Assembly: GCA_020809705.1 (NCBI GenBank)
Contig: CP085832.1
Location: forward strand, 2,356,001-2,420,000
Reading direction: 5' to 3'
Origin: Calonectria ilicicola
Lineage: Eukaryota; Ascomycota; Sordariomycetes; Hypocreales; Nectriaceae
DNA length: 64,000 nt
Shown here: positions 11,829-22,227 of the stretch, one piece after another
How positions within the stretch are numbered: position 1 is the first letter of the stretch
Layout of the letters: every line of letters begins with the position of its first letter
Position numbers and translations under genes: made by a program
Notes under the pieces: model-generated
Database searches by the model: none
What the model saw: only the letters and a program-made list of their open reading frames with translations
What the model was told of the DNA's origin: nothing

Positions 11829-13697
11829 TCATTGCTCGCACTCGCCTGCCAATCCAGAGCACTGTGTGGCATAGTTCAAACTGTAACCGAACTTGAAAAT
11901 TGGGTCACGAGTGTCAAACGGTACGTCCTCCATAGATGCATTAACTGCTGTCATATCTCGCGGCAAATCAAAAGGTAGCTTTCCCTCTGGCCCTACATCC
12001 CCAAAGAGTACGTCCATGAGAGCGCTGGCAGTGCTTCCATAGCTTCCTAGTACCGCATATGCACCTTCAAAGACCTCTGGAATTGCCGCGGGCCTATCTA
12101 GGGTCATATCAACTATTGTTGGCACGCTTTCGTAGATCTTGGCTTGGCGACGTTTCTCGGTCGCATTGTATTCGAGGGTGCCAGCATGAACATCAGCCTC
12201 AAGCCCAACAAAGCGCGGGGTGTAAGGTGCTCCAAGTCTCAGGACAGCAAAATCAGCTTCGATGGGGGTGGATACGACTGTGAAACCACGTTCCTCAATG
12301 TAGGAAGCATTGAACCCCTCAATACAAAACTTTGTGGCCTCTTTGGGGGTCAAAGGAAGTATATCGTTTCGGTTGGTCAATAAAGTATAAGACCGACGTT
12401 GCGCAAGTTTACCCTCACGAACGAAATATTCATTCCCCACGACCTTGTCGGCATAATCTTCGTCAACATAGGGGTTTTCGGATAACCCCAAAAGAAACTT
12501 TTCGCGCATGAGTCGTCGAGCGGATTCATCAATCCTTGATTCATTTATGACACCCTTTTCAACCAATTCGATCACCAGTTCAGGGCGTGCTTCACCACCA
12601 AATTGGTCGCAACCGGCTTCGAGAATGATCGTGACTTTGTCAATTTCGGACACAGTTTCCATGCCCCACGCTGGAGCAGGTGAGGACGTTCCATCCGTAA
12701 TTAGTCCAAAGTCTGTCAACACAACTTTATCAAAACCCAAGGTATTGCGTAAAAGATCGGTTACAATTCCCTTGTCAAATGCGAAGCCTACCGGCTCATA
12801 TCTCGTGCCAATTGGGCGGGCGTAAGCAGGCATGATCTGCCTTGCACCTACAGCGATGGCAGCTCGAAATGGTATTAGATGATGCTCAAAGTTGTTGCCC
12901 GGGTAGGTCTGGTTCTTTCCGTAGGTGAAATGAGAATCCTCTCCCATTTCCGCAGGCCCGCCGCCCGGGAAGTGTTTGGTCACAGTTGCCACCGAGCGCG
13001 GGCCCATTTCGCCATTTGGTCCTTGGAAGCCTTCGATATAGGCTACAAGGATATCGCTTGTTAATTTCGCACCTTCGCCCCATGTATTCTTAATCCGAGA
13101 CCAACGTGGCTCCGTAGCAAGGTCAGCTTGAGGATGTAGTGCAAGCCGTATTCCGACGGCAACGTATTCCTCCCTTGCAATATTTGCAAAGGTTTTGATC
13201 AGGTCCATATCGCGAAGAGCAGCCAATCCCAAAGGTTCGGGCCATTGAGAAAAAGCACCGGCAACCACACCTATACGGATATTTTCAGTAAAAGAGTGTC
13301 GTGGATCGGTGGATAACGTGATCGGAATGCCAAGGCGCGTTTTCGCCGCTGCTCTTTGAAGGCGATTTACATAACGAGCCATATCTTTACCACTGTTCAC
13401 TACTGCAGTCAATTGAAAATGACTGAGAAACATCTTGCCAATCAAGTCTGCAGTGCTGTTTTTCTTGGCATCTACATCCGCTTCTGCAAGAGTAAAATTG
13501 GGTCCAGGCGATATTCCAAAGTGGAAAAGTTGTCCAGCCTTCTCCTCCAACGTCATGCGCTCTAAGAGATCCTCAACCCGATCCTCAATGCAATGTGTTG
13601 AGTTTCGATAAACTGGAATGGTGCCATTCTCACGCTTGTATAGATGAGAAACCCCACAAGACAAAAGCGAAGCAAAGATGAAAAATGAAGGACGCAT
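11829..13697 (-). CDS. Secreted glycoside hydrolase family 3 (beta-glucosidase-like)
   Basis: Intronless. The start at 13697 gives 622 aa beginning MRPSFFIFASLLSCGVSH, a clear signal peptide; an ATG six codons upstream (13715) is less likely. The N-terminal barrel is marked by RMTLEEKAGQLFH, RLGIPITLSTDPRHSF and TKHFPGGGPAEMGEDSH, in which the Lys-His pair binds substrate. The nucleophile Asp is in VVLTDFGLITDG, around residue 340. The C-terminal alpha/beta-sandwich is seen in ILPLTPKEATKF and the end region GPEGKLPFDLPRDM...PIFKFGYSLNY. Several N-x-S/T sites fit secretion. GH3 enzymes remove terminal beta-linked sugars; glucosidase is most likely, but xylosidase or N-acetylglucosaminidase cannot be ruled out. 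The C-terminal FnIII-like domain of many fungal GH3 enzymes is absent. Confidence 0.93.
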   Translation of the reverse strand: MRPSFFIFASLLSCGVSHLYKRENGTIPVYRNSTHCIEDRVEDLLERMTLEEKAGQLFHFGISPGPNFTLAEADVDAKKNSTADLIGKMFLSHFQLTAVVNSGKDMARYVNRLQRAAAKTRLGIPITLSTDPRHSFTENIRIGVVAGAFSQWPEPLGLAALRDMDLIKTFANIAREEYVAVGIRLALHPQADLATEPRWSRIKNTWGEGAKLTSDILVAYIEGFQGPNGEMGPRSVATVTKHFPGGGPAEMGEDSHFTYGKNQTYPGNNFEHHLIPFRAAIAVGARQIMPAYARPIGTRYEPVGFAFDKGIVTDLLRNTLGFDKVVLTDFGLITDGTSSPAPAWGMETVSEIDKVTIILEAGCDQFGGEARPELVIELVEKGVINESRIDESARRLMREKFLLGLSENPYVDEDYADKVVGNEYFVREGKLAQRRSYTLLTNRNDILPLTPKEATKFCIEGFNASYIEERGFTVVSTPIEADFAVLRLGAPYTPRFVGLEADVHAGTLEYNATEKRRQAKIYESVPTIVDMTLDRPAAIPEVFEGAYAVLGSYGSTASALMDVLFGDVGPEGKLPFDLPRDMTAVNASMEDVPFDTRDPIFKFGYSLNYATQCSGLAGECEQ

Positions 13698-15580
13698 GAT
13701 GCAGGGTTTGTTCAATCAAAGTTGAGGGGCCGAGTATTCAAATTGAAATCATGAAGAATGGCGATGGGCATTGAAGGGTAGCCGTTATTTAATTACTGTC
13801 CAGCCAGATTTTGAATGCATCACTGTACATAGTGTTTTATGGTTATGCTGATGATAAAAAGGGTGGAGGCAATTAGAATAGGGACTAGCTTTTGACTACT
13901 CCGAGAATGGAAAATAATAAGAGAGAACCCTGAAAAGCATTGATTTCACCTCACAGCTGAAGCTCACCATGGCCAAAATTTGGCAACAGTATTCTTACTC
14001 TCCGAAGCAGAATAAAAATATCGTGACCGAGCCGATGACCCATGAGCCTGATGTTTACTCCCACATACAAGCAAACGAGTTCGGCCCTTCTTTGACAATC
14101 GGACCGACTATCAGACGTCACATTGCAGCTAGAGCTGAATATTTCTCGTCACCTCCAAGTAATATGTTATCCACAGGGGAAAAGAGAAACTCCGCCAAAG
14201 ATTTACTTAGCTTAACATGGAAATGTCGGCCATGAGTTTTTCCCCGGTCAGTGTTCAGACGAATACAAAGCCCCACCCCCCAAGAGCTGCGAATCGGAGT
14301 AAAGTTAGACTCGTCAATTGCACCTCACTCCAAACGGTATCGCGCCGAGTCTAGACTTGTGTAACCTCTTGTTTCTAACCCCGTTCGTAAAATAAGGCTA
14401 CTTTATGTGTAAGATTCCGCGGAAACGTCTGCAAAATGTCATATGTCCTTCCTTGGGGGCTGCAATGTTGGTCATTGACTAGACCGAGGTTGGCTCGTAC
14501 GAACTACGTTTCCCGCACCTGCGGTTCCCGCGGTTTCCGTGGTCCAGTCATAATGAATGGCTCCCCCGAGAATTGCCCAACATTCCCTTGAGCTCCAATC
14601 CGGGTCGTGTGGGAGCGGTAACGGGAAGCCGACGGAAAACCGTCGACCATGAAGGTGTGCATGATGCCTAACAACGGTGAGGAGCTGGAGAAGTTCCATC
14701 GATGTCAAGAAAAGAGAAGCCCAGTAAATGGCATGGTGACTGCAGCAGTGAAATCTCACGTGAGTATCGAACAATGATGTGGAGCCCAATGTGGAGTTCA
14801 AGCTGCCCCAGGACTGGATTTCCGAATAAACATCCATGGATTCTCGGACTGGATATTCCGATATGCCCAATTTAGGTTCTAAAGCAACTGTACTTATGTA
14901 TGGTCAAATGAGGCGACTGAATCAATGAATTGTTTGTTACTCATTCAGAAACAGCCAGCCAAAGCTGCATCAACCATGATCATTGTCCAAAGGGACAGGT
15001 GTTGACGAACTATCTGTATAGTTACTTGGTGCGAAAAACCATATTAAAGACCTAAATAAAGCTTTCTATTCAAAAAAAAAATGAGGAGTTTATTGGAGGT
15101 TATAGTGACTACTAGTTCGATCAATCATCTCAGAACTCATAAAATCTATCGGCTTTTTAGAAACGACTCGACCAAGGGTTAGGGTTAGGGTTCAGTTTTA
15201 GATGCCCTTATATGTGTTCAAAGTAAGACTGGATTCTTGCTACATGCATTTCTTTTTCTCATTCTCTATTCAGAATGAGGCTTTTCTTTTTGGTGGAGAA
15301 CCTGGGCTTAATTGAAGATACGTAATACACACATAGATTTCTACCACCTATGTAACGGGATAGTCTAGAATGTTTAAGAAGCATACCTTTTGTACAAGGC
15401 AATCACTACAACGGCCTTTCATGGAATCAAGACCTCAACACATCACTATCAGAGCATTATTTTAGAAGATCAAAAACAATTATTTTACTAAAGGACTATA
15501 TGACTAAGCTTATACTGGCCATCGGATGGTAGGGACATTTTTTAATACACCCTAGGAAATCAGAAGCAGCTCTTTTCATT
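13698..15580. other. Intergenic region, no supported gene
   Basis: About 1.9 kb. An 88-codon plus frame (13969-14235) and a 132-codon minus frame (14472-14870) show no domain and are not called. A (TTAGGG)-type tract sits at 15176-15192 and is listed separately. The rest is ordinary AT-rich spacer. Confidence 0.5.
15176..15192 (+). repeat. Short interstitial telomere-type tract (TTAGGG)
   Basis: GGGTTAGGGTTAGGGTT: two full TTAGGG units plus flanking parts, the fungal telomere unit. It lies in spacer about 390 bp from the 3' end of the DUF7730 gene. A near-identical tract in the same orientation is at 18992-19009. Confidence 0.85.
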
Positions 15581-16663
15581 CTAAGCACCATAATGACCCT
15601 GGTGAATCCATGCATACCTTCCTCTGAGAGACATTACCTCTGAGTGAAATTGCTGCATGGCAGCCGTGGTAATAGAAGGCAGGGGGTCGTTGATTCGCCC
15701 TTGGCCCGGCAAGTCCAGTCTCAGTTCACCTTCAGAATCGATGTTGTCCTGCGCGTGTTTCTTGGCAAGTTCACTGACTTTTCCACTTCTTCGCTCAATA
15801 TCAGACTCCGGCCGGAACGTAACAGTTGCAATGTAGTAATCGATTTTTCCTGGCGTCGTTTCGTCTCGTATCCATCTCCTACCGTTCCAGGAGCTGCTCC
15901 CACTCCAGGTGCTAACGTCCCAGCTTCCACTCGTCGAGTCTGCAAATAGTGCAGTCCCGTCCTTTCTCTTAAAATACCAACGGTCAACCATTTTTGTGGC
16001 AATCTTTTCGACTTGTTCCTTCTTTCGAACAAGTGACTCCATCTCAATGCGTATCTCTCGCACACTGGAAGGCAATAATTGGTTGACAGCTTTGATCCAT
16101 TTACCTTCGAAGCGTAGCGGCTTATCTTCTTCCCAGTACCACCAATCAGCATGTCGAATAGTAAGGGTCAAACTACGAGGACGGAAGTGGGTCGATGAAA
16201 GCAGGTTTGCAAGGGCACCGTCCTCCAACATGTACATTTGAGCAAAAACGCGAAGACTGTGGAATTCAGCACTCTTCTCGCCCTGGAATTCAACAACGTG
16301 GTCGAGGGCCCGTTGCAATCGACGAGCCGTGCTGGCATCGTCGTAGTTTGGGGGAGCGCGGTTAGGAGCTGTCAGCCAGTGGGTTTGCTCCTTCAAAATG
16401 AAGGGTAAAAACCAGCACTCTTGATACACGGCCCGGCATGTCTGAAGTAGTTGGATATCACACCGACGTGGGGCGAAGTAGGATGGCCGGGAATAGCAGG
16501 TGTCACTCTTGTAGTGGCGACTGGGGGACGGATCGGGGTAATCAGTCAGCGCAAAGACATATATTTGGTTTCGCACTTCTGCAGGGAGCATGCGAAAGAG
16601 TGGCGATGCATCCTGCGGCGTGGCGGGAGACGAGAGGATTTGTTGATGGGATACAGCTGCCAT
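15581..16663 (-). CDS. DUF7730 / F-box-like domain protein
   Basis: A 360 aa intronless protein. The N-terminal block FRMLPAEVRNQIYVFALTDYP (residues about 23-43) is the hallmark of the fungal DUF7730 family, which resembles an F-box start (LPxExRxxIY). It is followed by LLQTCRAVYQECWFLPF, the usual second conserved block. The remainder is alpha/beta with a Trp/Ser-rich patch (WDVSTWSGSSSWNGRRW) near residue 250. No signal peptide or membrane segment. These proteins are numerous in filamentous fungi and their function is not established; an adaptor role in ubiquitination is only an inference from the F-box-like start. It is divergent from the 450 aa gene at 17347 across a 683 bp spacer. Confidence 0.85.
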   Translation of the reverse strand: MAAVSHQQILSSPATPQDASPLFRMLPAEVRNQIYVFALTDYPDPSPSRHYKSDTCYSRPSYFAPRRCDIQLLQTCRAVYQECWFLPFILKEQTHWLTAPNRAPPNYDDASTARRLQRALDHVVEFQGEKSAEFHSLRVFAQMYMLEDGALANLLSSTHFRPRSLTLTIRHADWWYWEEDKPLRFEGKWIKAVNQLLPSSVREIRIEMESLVRKKEQVEKIATKMVDRWYFKRKDGTALFADSTSGSWDVSTWSGSSSWNGRRWIRDETTPGKIDYYIATVTFRPESDIERRSGKVSELAKKHAQDNIDSEGELRLDLPGQGRINDPLPSITTAAMQQFHSEVMSLRGRYAWIHQGHYGA

Positions 16664-17346
16664 GTTGCGGTGTGTTGCTTGAGGGTGTCATTTGGGAGAT
16701 GTAAAAGAATGATGACGCCTGAAAAGCGATCACCTTGATGATTGTTTGGCTCAGTCATCACTGCGGGGTCGGTTTACAAGCCACGGGAGTTGGAAGTACG
16801 CGGGAAGAGGCGTTCTGATAGGTTCAATCTGATCAGTCTGTCATTTTGATTGGGCTTACCTGGGGCATCTGACGGAAATAGTCTCTTGCATGGAAGTAGA
16901 ATACTTCAAATGCTACCAGTTTTGGGTCGAGGCCGAGGTATATCTCTGCTTGAGGTACTTGCTGTGTGATGCGCTGTGCAATCACCAGCCCTTATCAAGG
17001 GGTTGCTAGGCACACATACATACAGCCAAAGCAGTTGGCTGTAGTCTTGTCACTTGTCATTGGCCAGTACTTCAGTGCCCAACAGATGCGCAAGGATCAT
17101 GCTTGATTTATTACACGCGCCGAATCCTTTGCTTCAGCTCCATATTGTTATTAAGTTGCAGTGGAGTGGCCCGCTTTCTCAGTGCCCATTGAACTGAGCC
17201 GTAGAGCCTAATCCCAGTGACAATTTGCCAAACTAAGTTTAGCGCCACTGAGACCAGGTTCTGTCTGTTGAGCGCGTTCCTTCAAACGAACGCGTGCATA
17301 CTCAACCGTACTGTCGATTTGTATAGCGACCTCCACTGCTCCCAAA
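16664..17346. promoter_or_regulatory. Divergent intergenic (promoter) region
   Basis: This 683 bp spacer lies between two genes transcribed away from each other and must hold both promoters. No clear operator array was seen. Small frames here are antisense shadows of the 5' end of the DUF7730 gene. Confidence 0.45.
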
Positions 17347-18699
17347 ATGCGCATCTTAGGACGATCCATGCGCGCCTTTTTTGTAGTTTCTATTTTGCAA
17401 ATGTTTGGCGTTCAGCTCCCAATCAGGCGTCTTACGGATGTTTCTTTCGATCCTGTTCGGTGCGCCAAATTGCACAATCAACTCTTAGCCAAAGTCACCT
17501 CACACATTCCCGGCGCGGCCAAAGAGGTCAAGCGGGATGTCTTGACTAGATGGTGGGAACTGCAGCCTGATCAAAGGCCAACAGAAATTCCTGAGGGCTC
17601 ATCATTGTATACTTTCCTCTCGCTGATCAATAGCTACGAACCCGATGGGGTACCGCTTACAGCTGAGTACTACCAGCCTGTTCCAATATGGTTCGACAAC
17701 TATTACTTCCCAAAAGACTTCGGCAAAGAGGAGCGACGCTTCATATTGCTCTACCCGGATACCGAATTCACCCCGGTGATGGATAGTGGCCTCTATTTCG
17801 ACCTCGACTTGAATCGGGTCTATTGGAACGACATGCGCTCCAGAGCCCGCTTAGGTGATGACGAAGATTGGGTCCCATTGGAGCTGGTCCTACAAAGAGC
17901 GCTGGATATGTGGGATATCGGTAAATGGTATTGGGGAGATTCAAAAGGATGGCATAGAAACGGAGGACAAAGTATATTGGGCCATTCTTGGATACCTCTT
18001 GACCTTGAACAAGCCCTCTACTATTGGAATCGACTGCTCGATGCCATTGAGATGCGCATCCCTCTCACTAAAAATACTCGCGAGTCGTCTCGCTTAGATC
18101 CTCTTCCTATCAAGTTATTGAACCAGTTCAAGATAAGCTCGTTCGCCAAGGCCTTTCTCAGCGCAGCAAAACGCCCAGGGTTCAAACACGTTGCGCCTGG
18201 ACTCACAACCTTAACACCAGAGTCGTTTGTCAAAATTTATGGAAACGAAACCCCCGAGAGCCGACGTCAGAAAGCTGTTGATGATGGCTCTGACGATATT
18301 GGTTCGCTCATCCTCCCTGCCTCCTCTGGTCCTATTGCTCAAGGGGATGAGGATCAATTTTATGATGTTGATCGTACTCTTTGGCCGTTCGCACTTACTG
18401 TATCCAATTGGTCTGGGCTATACACAGACCTTTTCGGCTTTTATCCATGGGGGGATGGAGATGGCACAACCTTGGTCACTGCAAGAGGGTTTCAAGACGC
18501 AATAAGGCTTGATAAAAAGATTTCTTGGGCTCCGCCACGCAGTATCCGGCTTGCAGATATGTTTGAGCTATGGTGTTATTATCTGGAGAATGGGATATGG
18601 AAAATAGACTCGGCCGGGGTAGCCGCGTCAGATTCCTGGTTTACAGATCCCACGACATTAGCTCTTCGAAAATTAGACCGGGGGAAGACCTTACGTTAA
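17347..18699 (+). CDS. Unrecognised 450 aa protein, Trp/Tyr-rich
   Basis: I do not recognise a family. The intronless frame of 450 codons has clear coding character. The N-terminus is basic then hydrophobic (AFFVVSILQMFGVQLP), which could be a signal or anchor if the first ATG is used; MRAFFV eight residues in would give a better signal peptide. The body is aromatic-rich: YYFPKDFGKEERRFILLYPDTEF, DMWDIGKWYWGDSKGWH, ELWCYYLENGIWKID, with many Asp/Glu residues. No catalytic motif, repeats or metal site are obvious. It shares a divergent promoter with the DUF7730 gene, and the pair is bracketed by two TTAGGG tracts. It may be a lineage-restricted protein. Confidence 0.75.
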   Translation: MRILGRSMRAFFVVSILQMFGVQLPIRRLTDVSFDPVRCAKLHNQLLAKVTSHIPGAAKEVKRDVLTRWWELQPDQRPTEIPEGSSLYTFLSLINSYEPDGVPLTAEYYQPVPIWFDNYYFPKDFGKEERRFILLYPDTEFTPVMDSGLYFDLDLNRVYWNDMRSRARLGDDEDWVPLELVLQRALDMWDIGKWYWGDSKGWHRNGGQSILGHSWIPLDLEQALYYWNRLLDAIEMRIPLTKNTRESSRLDPLPIKLLNQFKISSFAKAFLSAAKRPGFKHVAPGLTTLTPESFVKIYGNETPESRRQKAVDDGSDDIGSLILPASSGPIAQGDEDQFYDVDRTLWPFALTVSNWSGLYTDLFGFYPWGDGDGTTLVTARGFQDAIRLDKKISWAPPRSIRLADMFELWCYYLENGIWKIDSAGVAASDSWFTDPTTLALRKLDRGKTLR

Positions 18700-19458
18700 A
18701 AATAGCATTTTCTTTCGACTTTCTGTTTAATAAATGAGATCTTGTTCGTGGTACAAAGGTATGGATGGAGGATATGAGACACACGAATTGAACGATGAGC
18801 AGTCGATATGGACGCTGCACATTTTGGAGCAAATGAGGCTCAACCTTTAAACCATATACGCACTATTCTAATAAAATGCGCATTTTAGTGGCCTAGTAGC
18901 GATACAACATGCGAAAACATCAAAATAATAGACGACTTGTATCACCCGAATTTTCAAAAATCCCCTTTCTCTTTATCCTTTCAATTGTCCAGGGTTAGGG
19001 TTAGGGTTACATAGCCACTTCTGGGTATTGATCTTGAGACCACCCAAAACCTTATATAGCTACCATTTCGTGGGGCAAGTCATTAAGGAGATAAAGAAAC
19101 TCACCAATTCCTGCGAAGAAATTAACCTGCCTTCATCTATCGCTAATATCCGACCACATTGACACTCAATCAGAATACGTGTGGCCATCTCGTTGCAAAC
19201 ATTTCTATTAAAACTCAGCGGCTTGAGTGGACGAACAATACGTTAGAGGTGATAGATTTGCTGCTTCTATTTGATTAATATAAAATTGAAGATGCTTAAT
19301 TTTTCCTCAGCACCGAGAAATTTGCATAACATAAACAGCATCACATACACACGGCGGTGAGTCTCACATAACCAATAAGACGTTAACAGGTACAAAACAG
19401 AGCATCAATTTTTCACATGGTATTGACTGTTCTGCCATATTCAATAATTTACATTGTT
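18700..19458. other. Intergenic region between convergent genes
   Basis: Spacer between the 3' ends of the 450 aa gene and the Zn2Cys6 gene. It holds the telomere-type tract at 18992-19009 and otherwise shows nothing recognisable. Confidence 0.5.
18992..19009 (+). repeat. Short interstitial telomere-type tract (TTAGGG)
   Basis: GGGTTAGGGTTAGGGTTA, the same unit and orientation as the tract at 15176. It could be a scar of double-strand break repair or a telobox bound by Myb-type telomere factors. Confidence 0.85.
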
Positions 19459-21765
19459 TCAATGACCAGGATTATTATTTGATGAGGTCCAAACATGATC
19501 ATTAAATGTAGGGAAGACAGGCGATCTTTGTAAACCGTCGGCAGCAGCCCATGACATCGCTTCGGGGTGAAATCCACCACCTGTATTTGTCCAAGCCGGT
19601 CCAATGTCATCGCTTACCCAGTTTTCATTGTCAAGAATGAAGAAAGGAGCAATATCGCCAATAGCAGCCGGGCCGCTGAACTGAGGAGGTTGGGGGGTAC
19701 TAGGAGCGGTGCGTCTTGGAAATGCTTGTCCTGATGCTTGGTGTTCGCCCACATCGTGACGGTCTTGTGTGACACTCAGCTGAGATTGGCCACCATGGGT
19801 TTTTGGTAAGTTATTCCTATCAGCTGTGCTCACAGGATTTACGACTTGATACTGCCCCGAACACAAAAGACGGCGAATCGTATCAAGACTTCTTCCTATT
19901 CCAGGCGTGTGGGATGTCTCATTCTGAAGAACTTTAACAGCAGCCGCCAGCCTAGATGCGGCCCCGTCTCTTCTGGGCCCAGCGGATGCCGTTTTCAGCT
20001 CCTGAACCTCGGTGCTTGCGGCGATAAATATGCAATAACTGATTTGGTATGTCATTAGACGATGTGGAAAGGTTCGGGCGTATAAACTGTGAATGTCGTA
20101 AATTTGCTCCAGGTGGTTGATGCAATCGTTCATATAATGGTCTCGCTGGTGGAGATCTGGTGACGCGAGATATGGTCGTCGGAGAAGAACTCGAAGAGTA
20201 TGATACAGGAGACTATTTTTATTAAATGAGCTTATATGGGAGAAAGTAATGAGAACATACTTTAATGATACGATGTGCGGTGGGGGGCTTTGAGTCATGT
20301 CGGCTGATTGGGTTATTTTAAGACCAGTCGGGAGCTCGTCATACCAGTTCTGGAATCTTGCGTCTAGATCGCTCACCTTGGCTGCGACTTGATCATGGCT
20401 TGAAATATTCGAGAAGAGCAACATCATGTCTGTTGTAATCTCGTGGATGCGACAGAATGCGCAGAAAGTTGAACTATTGAGCGCTGGTGAGGGGGAAAAT
20501 GAAGGAAGCACCTCAAATGTATGAACAGGGTGCCAAGGTCGTTCATCATCAAACTTGTCCAAGATGTCTTGGGTCGCATATGGCTTTTTTACTAAAGAGG
20601 GAGGGCGACCCAAAGACAGACTGAGCGTCTTGTCCCAAATGTAAGCCGAGTTGTAAAGACGCTTTCGAGTCTCCATCTCCGCCGGGGTCCATCGCTCCAG
20701 CGCTGAGAGGCGGGTGGTGTCAAGATGCAAACCGATGTCTGTCATCATTCTAATCGCCATTCCTGTGTACAACCAGCCCTCGGAGCTATTCCCCACAGCA
20801 CATTGGCGTCCTCCTAGTATCAAGAGCCCTTGAATTGTGGGTATGGAAGGTTTAGGGGCGCTAAACTCATCCAATAATAATGCCTTCGCGCGAGCAGCCA
20901 ATTCGTGCCCTTTCCCAATGCCTTGGAGGCTAGGAGGTTCCTCGGGCAGATGCCTTGCCACCAATGCAAAGATGCACATGAGCAGAAAGTCGGAGCAGTA
21001 GGAGCCTCCGAGGGCCAAATCCATTATCATGGTGGGTTTGTAAACGCAATTGTGAAGCGGGTGCAACCAAGCCCAGTATATGTCCAACATGATCAGCCCA
21101 GCCTCTGTCGTTATGCCCGTGCCTTTCATAAATTTCTGGGAGGTAATTAGAGGCATCCATATTGAGTCCATTAAGTCATACTGTGACCTCAACGCGTCGA
21201 GTTGGGACGGACTCGGTCCACGTTGGTCCACAGTGGCATCTTCTTCATTGAGTGAGGCAGCATGAAAGCGACTCGTGGGGCCATGATAAGCAATTGTACC
21301 GTCTTCTCCGATACCAACCTGGAACCACAGAGAGGAAGCCGAATTCGAGGGCACGTGGCTAACAGATGGCGAGGGCTCTTGTTGAGTTGTTGCGGGGCTG
21401 GTATCCGAAGTCTCTTGCGCAGGCGTTTCCGCAGGCCCAAACTCCGCGTATTCTGCAACAGGATCAGACACTTGCTGATGCTGTGAAGAGCGGCGTATGG
21501 TCGCTTCCAGGTCTCTGATGCGAGCATTGGCATTCCTGAGGCGGCTCTCATTGGATGCGCTAGACGGCCACACGCATTCGTCGCCAGAACGTCTGCAGTT
21601 TTGACACTCCGGTTGGTCGCCACTGCATTTCACTTTGCGGGTCTTGCAGCCCGTACAGGCAAAGCCATATCGGCGAACCCGGCGGGTTGCTGGAGCAAGG
21701 GACGGCCGGTTTGCTGCAGCAGTGACAGTGGTGACACCATCGTCTTCGGAATTTGGAGATGGCAT
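19459..21765 (-). CDS. Zn2Cys6 fungal-specific transcription factor
   Basis: Nuclear regulator of the Gal4 class. The binuclear cluster CTGCKTRKVKC...CQNCRRSGDEC is at residues 37-64, followed by a short coiled coil (RNANARIRDLEATIRR) expected to dimerise the protein and set spacing of CGG half-sites. The fungal_trans middle region spans about residues 200-450 (LDIYWAWLHPLHNCVYKP, GMAIRMMTDIGLHLDTT). An in-frame 48 nt intron at 20213-20260 (GTATGT...ATAG) is very likely removed, which turns an odd insertion into the usual SLNLLYHTLRVLLRRPYL; the product is then 752 aa rather than 768. It lies next to the cyclase, transporter and AtuA-fusion genes, whose promoters carry repeated TCGGYATY sites, so it is the natural candidate regulator of that cluster. 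Confidence 0.9.
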   Translation of the reverse strand: MPSPNSEDDGVTTVTAAANRPSLAPATRRVRRYGFACTGCKTRKVKCSGDQPECQNCRRSGDECVWPSSASNESRLRNANARIRDLEATIRRSSQHQQVSDPVAEYAEFGPAETPAQETSDTSPATTQQEPSPSVSHVPSNSASSLWFQVGIGEDGTIAYHGPTSRFHAASLNEEDATVDQRGPSPSQLDALRSQYDLMDSIWMPLITSQKFMKGTGITTEAGLIMLDIYWAWLHPLHNCVYKPTMIMDLALGGSYCSDFLLMCIFALVARHLPEEPPSLQGIGKGHELAARAKALLLDEFSAPKPSIPTIQGLLILGGRQCAVGNSSEGWLYTGMAIRMMTDIGLHLDTTRLSALERWTPAEMETRKRLYNSAYIWDKTLSLSLGRPPSLVKKPYATQDILDKFDDERPWHPVHTFEVLPSFSPSPALNSSTFCAFCRIHEITTDMMLLFSNISSHDQVAAKVSDLDARFQNWYDELPTGLKITQSADMTQSPPPHIVSLKYVLITFSHISSFNKNSLLYHTLRVLLRRPYLASPDLHQRDHYMNDCINHLEQIYDIHSLYARTFPHRLMTYQISYCIFIAASTEVQELKTASAGPRRDGAASRLAAAVKVLQNETSHTPGIGRSLDTIRRLLCSGQYQVVNPVSTADRNNLPKTHGGQSQLSVTQDRHDVGEHQASGQAFPRRTAPSTPQPPQFSGPAAIGDIAPFFILDNENWVSDDIGPAWTNTGGGFHPEAMSWAAADGLQRSPVFPTFNDHVWTSSNNNPGH

Positions 21766-22227
21766 TTCGCCAACATCCGAGGGCTAGAGTGGGTCCCGAC
21801 GCGGGCAATGAAGACAGTCTGCTTGCGATGGTGGCATATCAAGCGTCGCCTCTGTGCAACACTGTCTCTGGCTACGACTGGTACCGTTGCATGATTTAGG
21901 CGGGGTCGGGGCGGTGATGCTAGACCAACGGGATTTGGTGGAATAATTGAACAAAAGAAATCTGAGCCGGCTATTACAGCGAGGCCAGCTGACCTAAGCT
22001 AGTGGAGATCTGGGGTTACGCGCACCCCGGATCACTATAAATCTCCGGCCTGGAGAAGCGACATCACGGAATTGACACTAGCTTGTCGCTGGAAAAGAAA
22101 ATGGGCCTCCGTAATGTGTAATGCTGCTCTGTTTGTATCGCCTCCCATTAATTCAGATTACTACTATAGTTACGGCGCAAGCTATGCGATTGGCATGTTT
22201 ATTTGGCCTAGTGTCACTATTTTGTGT
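21766..22227. promoter_or_regulatory. Promoter region of the Zn2Cys6 gene
   Basis: This 462 bp region upstream of the regulator includes the 3' flank of the cyclase gene. A TATAAAT-like element is at 22036-22043. I saw no copy of the TCGGYATY octamer here, so autoregulation through that site is not indicated. Confidence 0.4.

Noticed and set aside
14472..14870. 132-codon minus-strand frame
   Set aside because: His/Ser-rich translation with no recognisable family; spacer-like surroundings.
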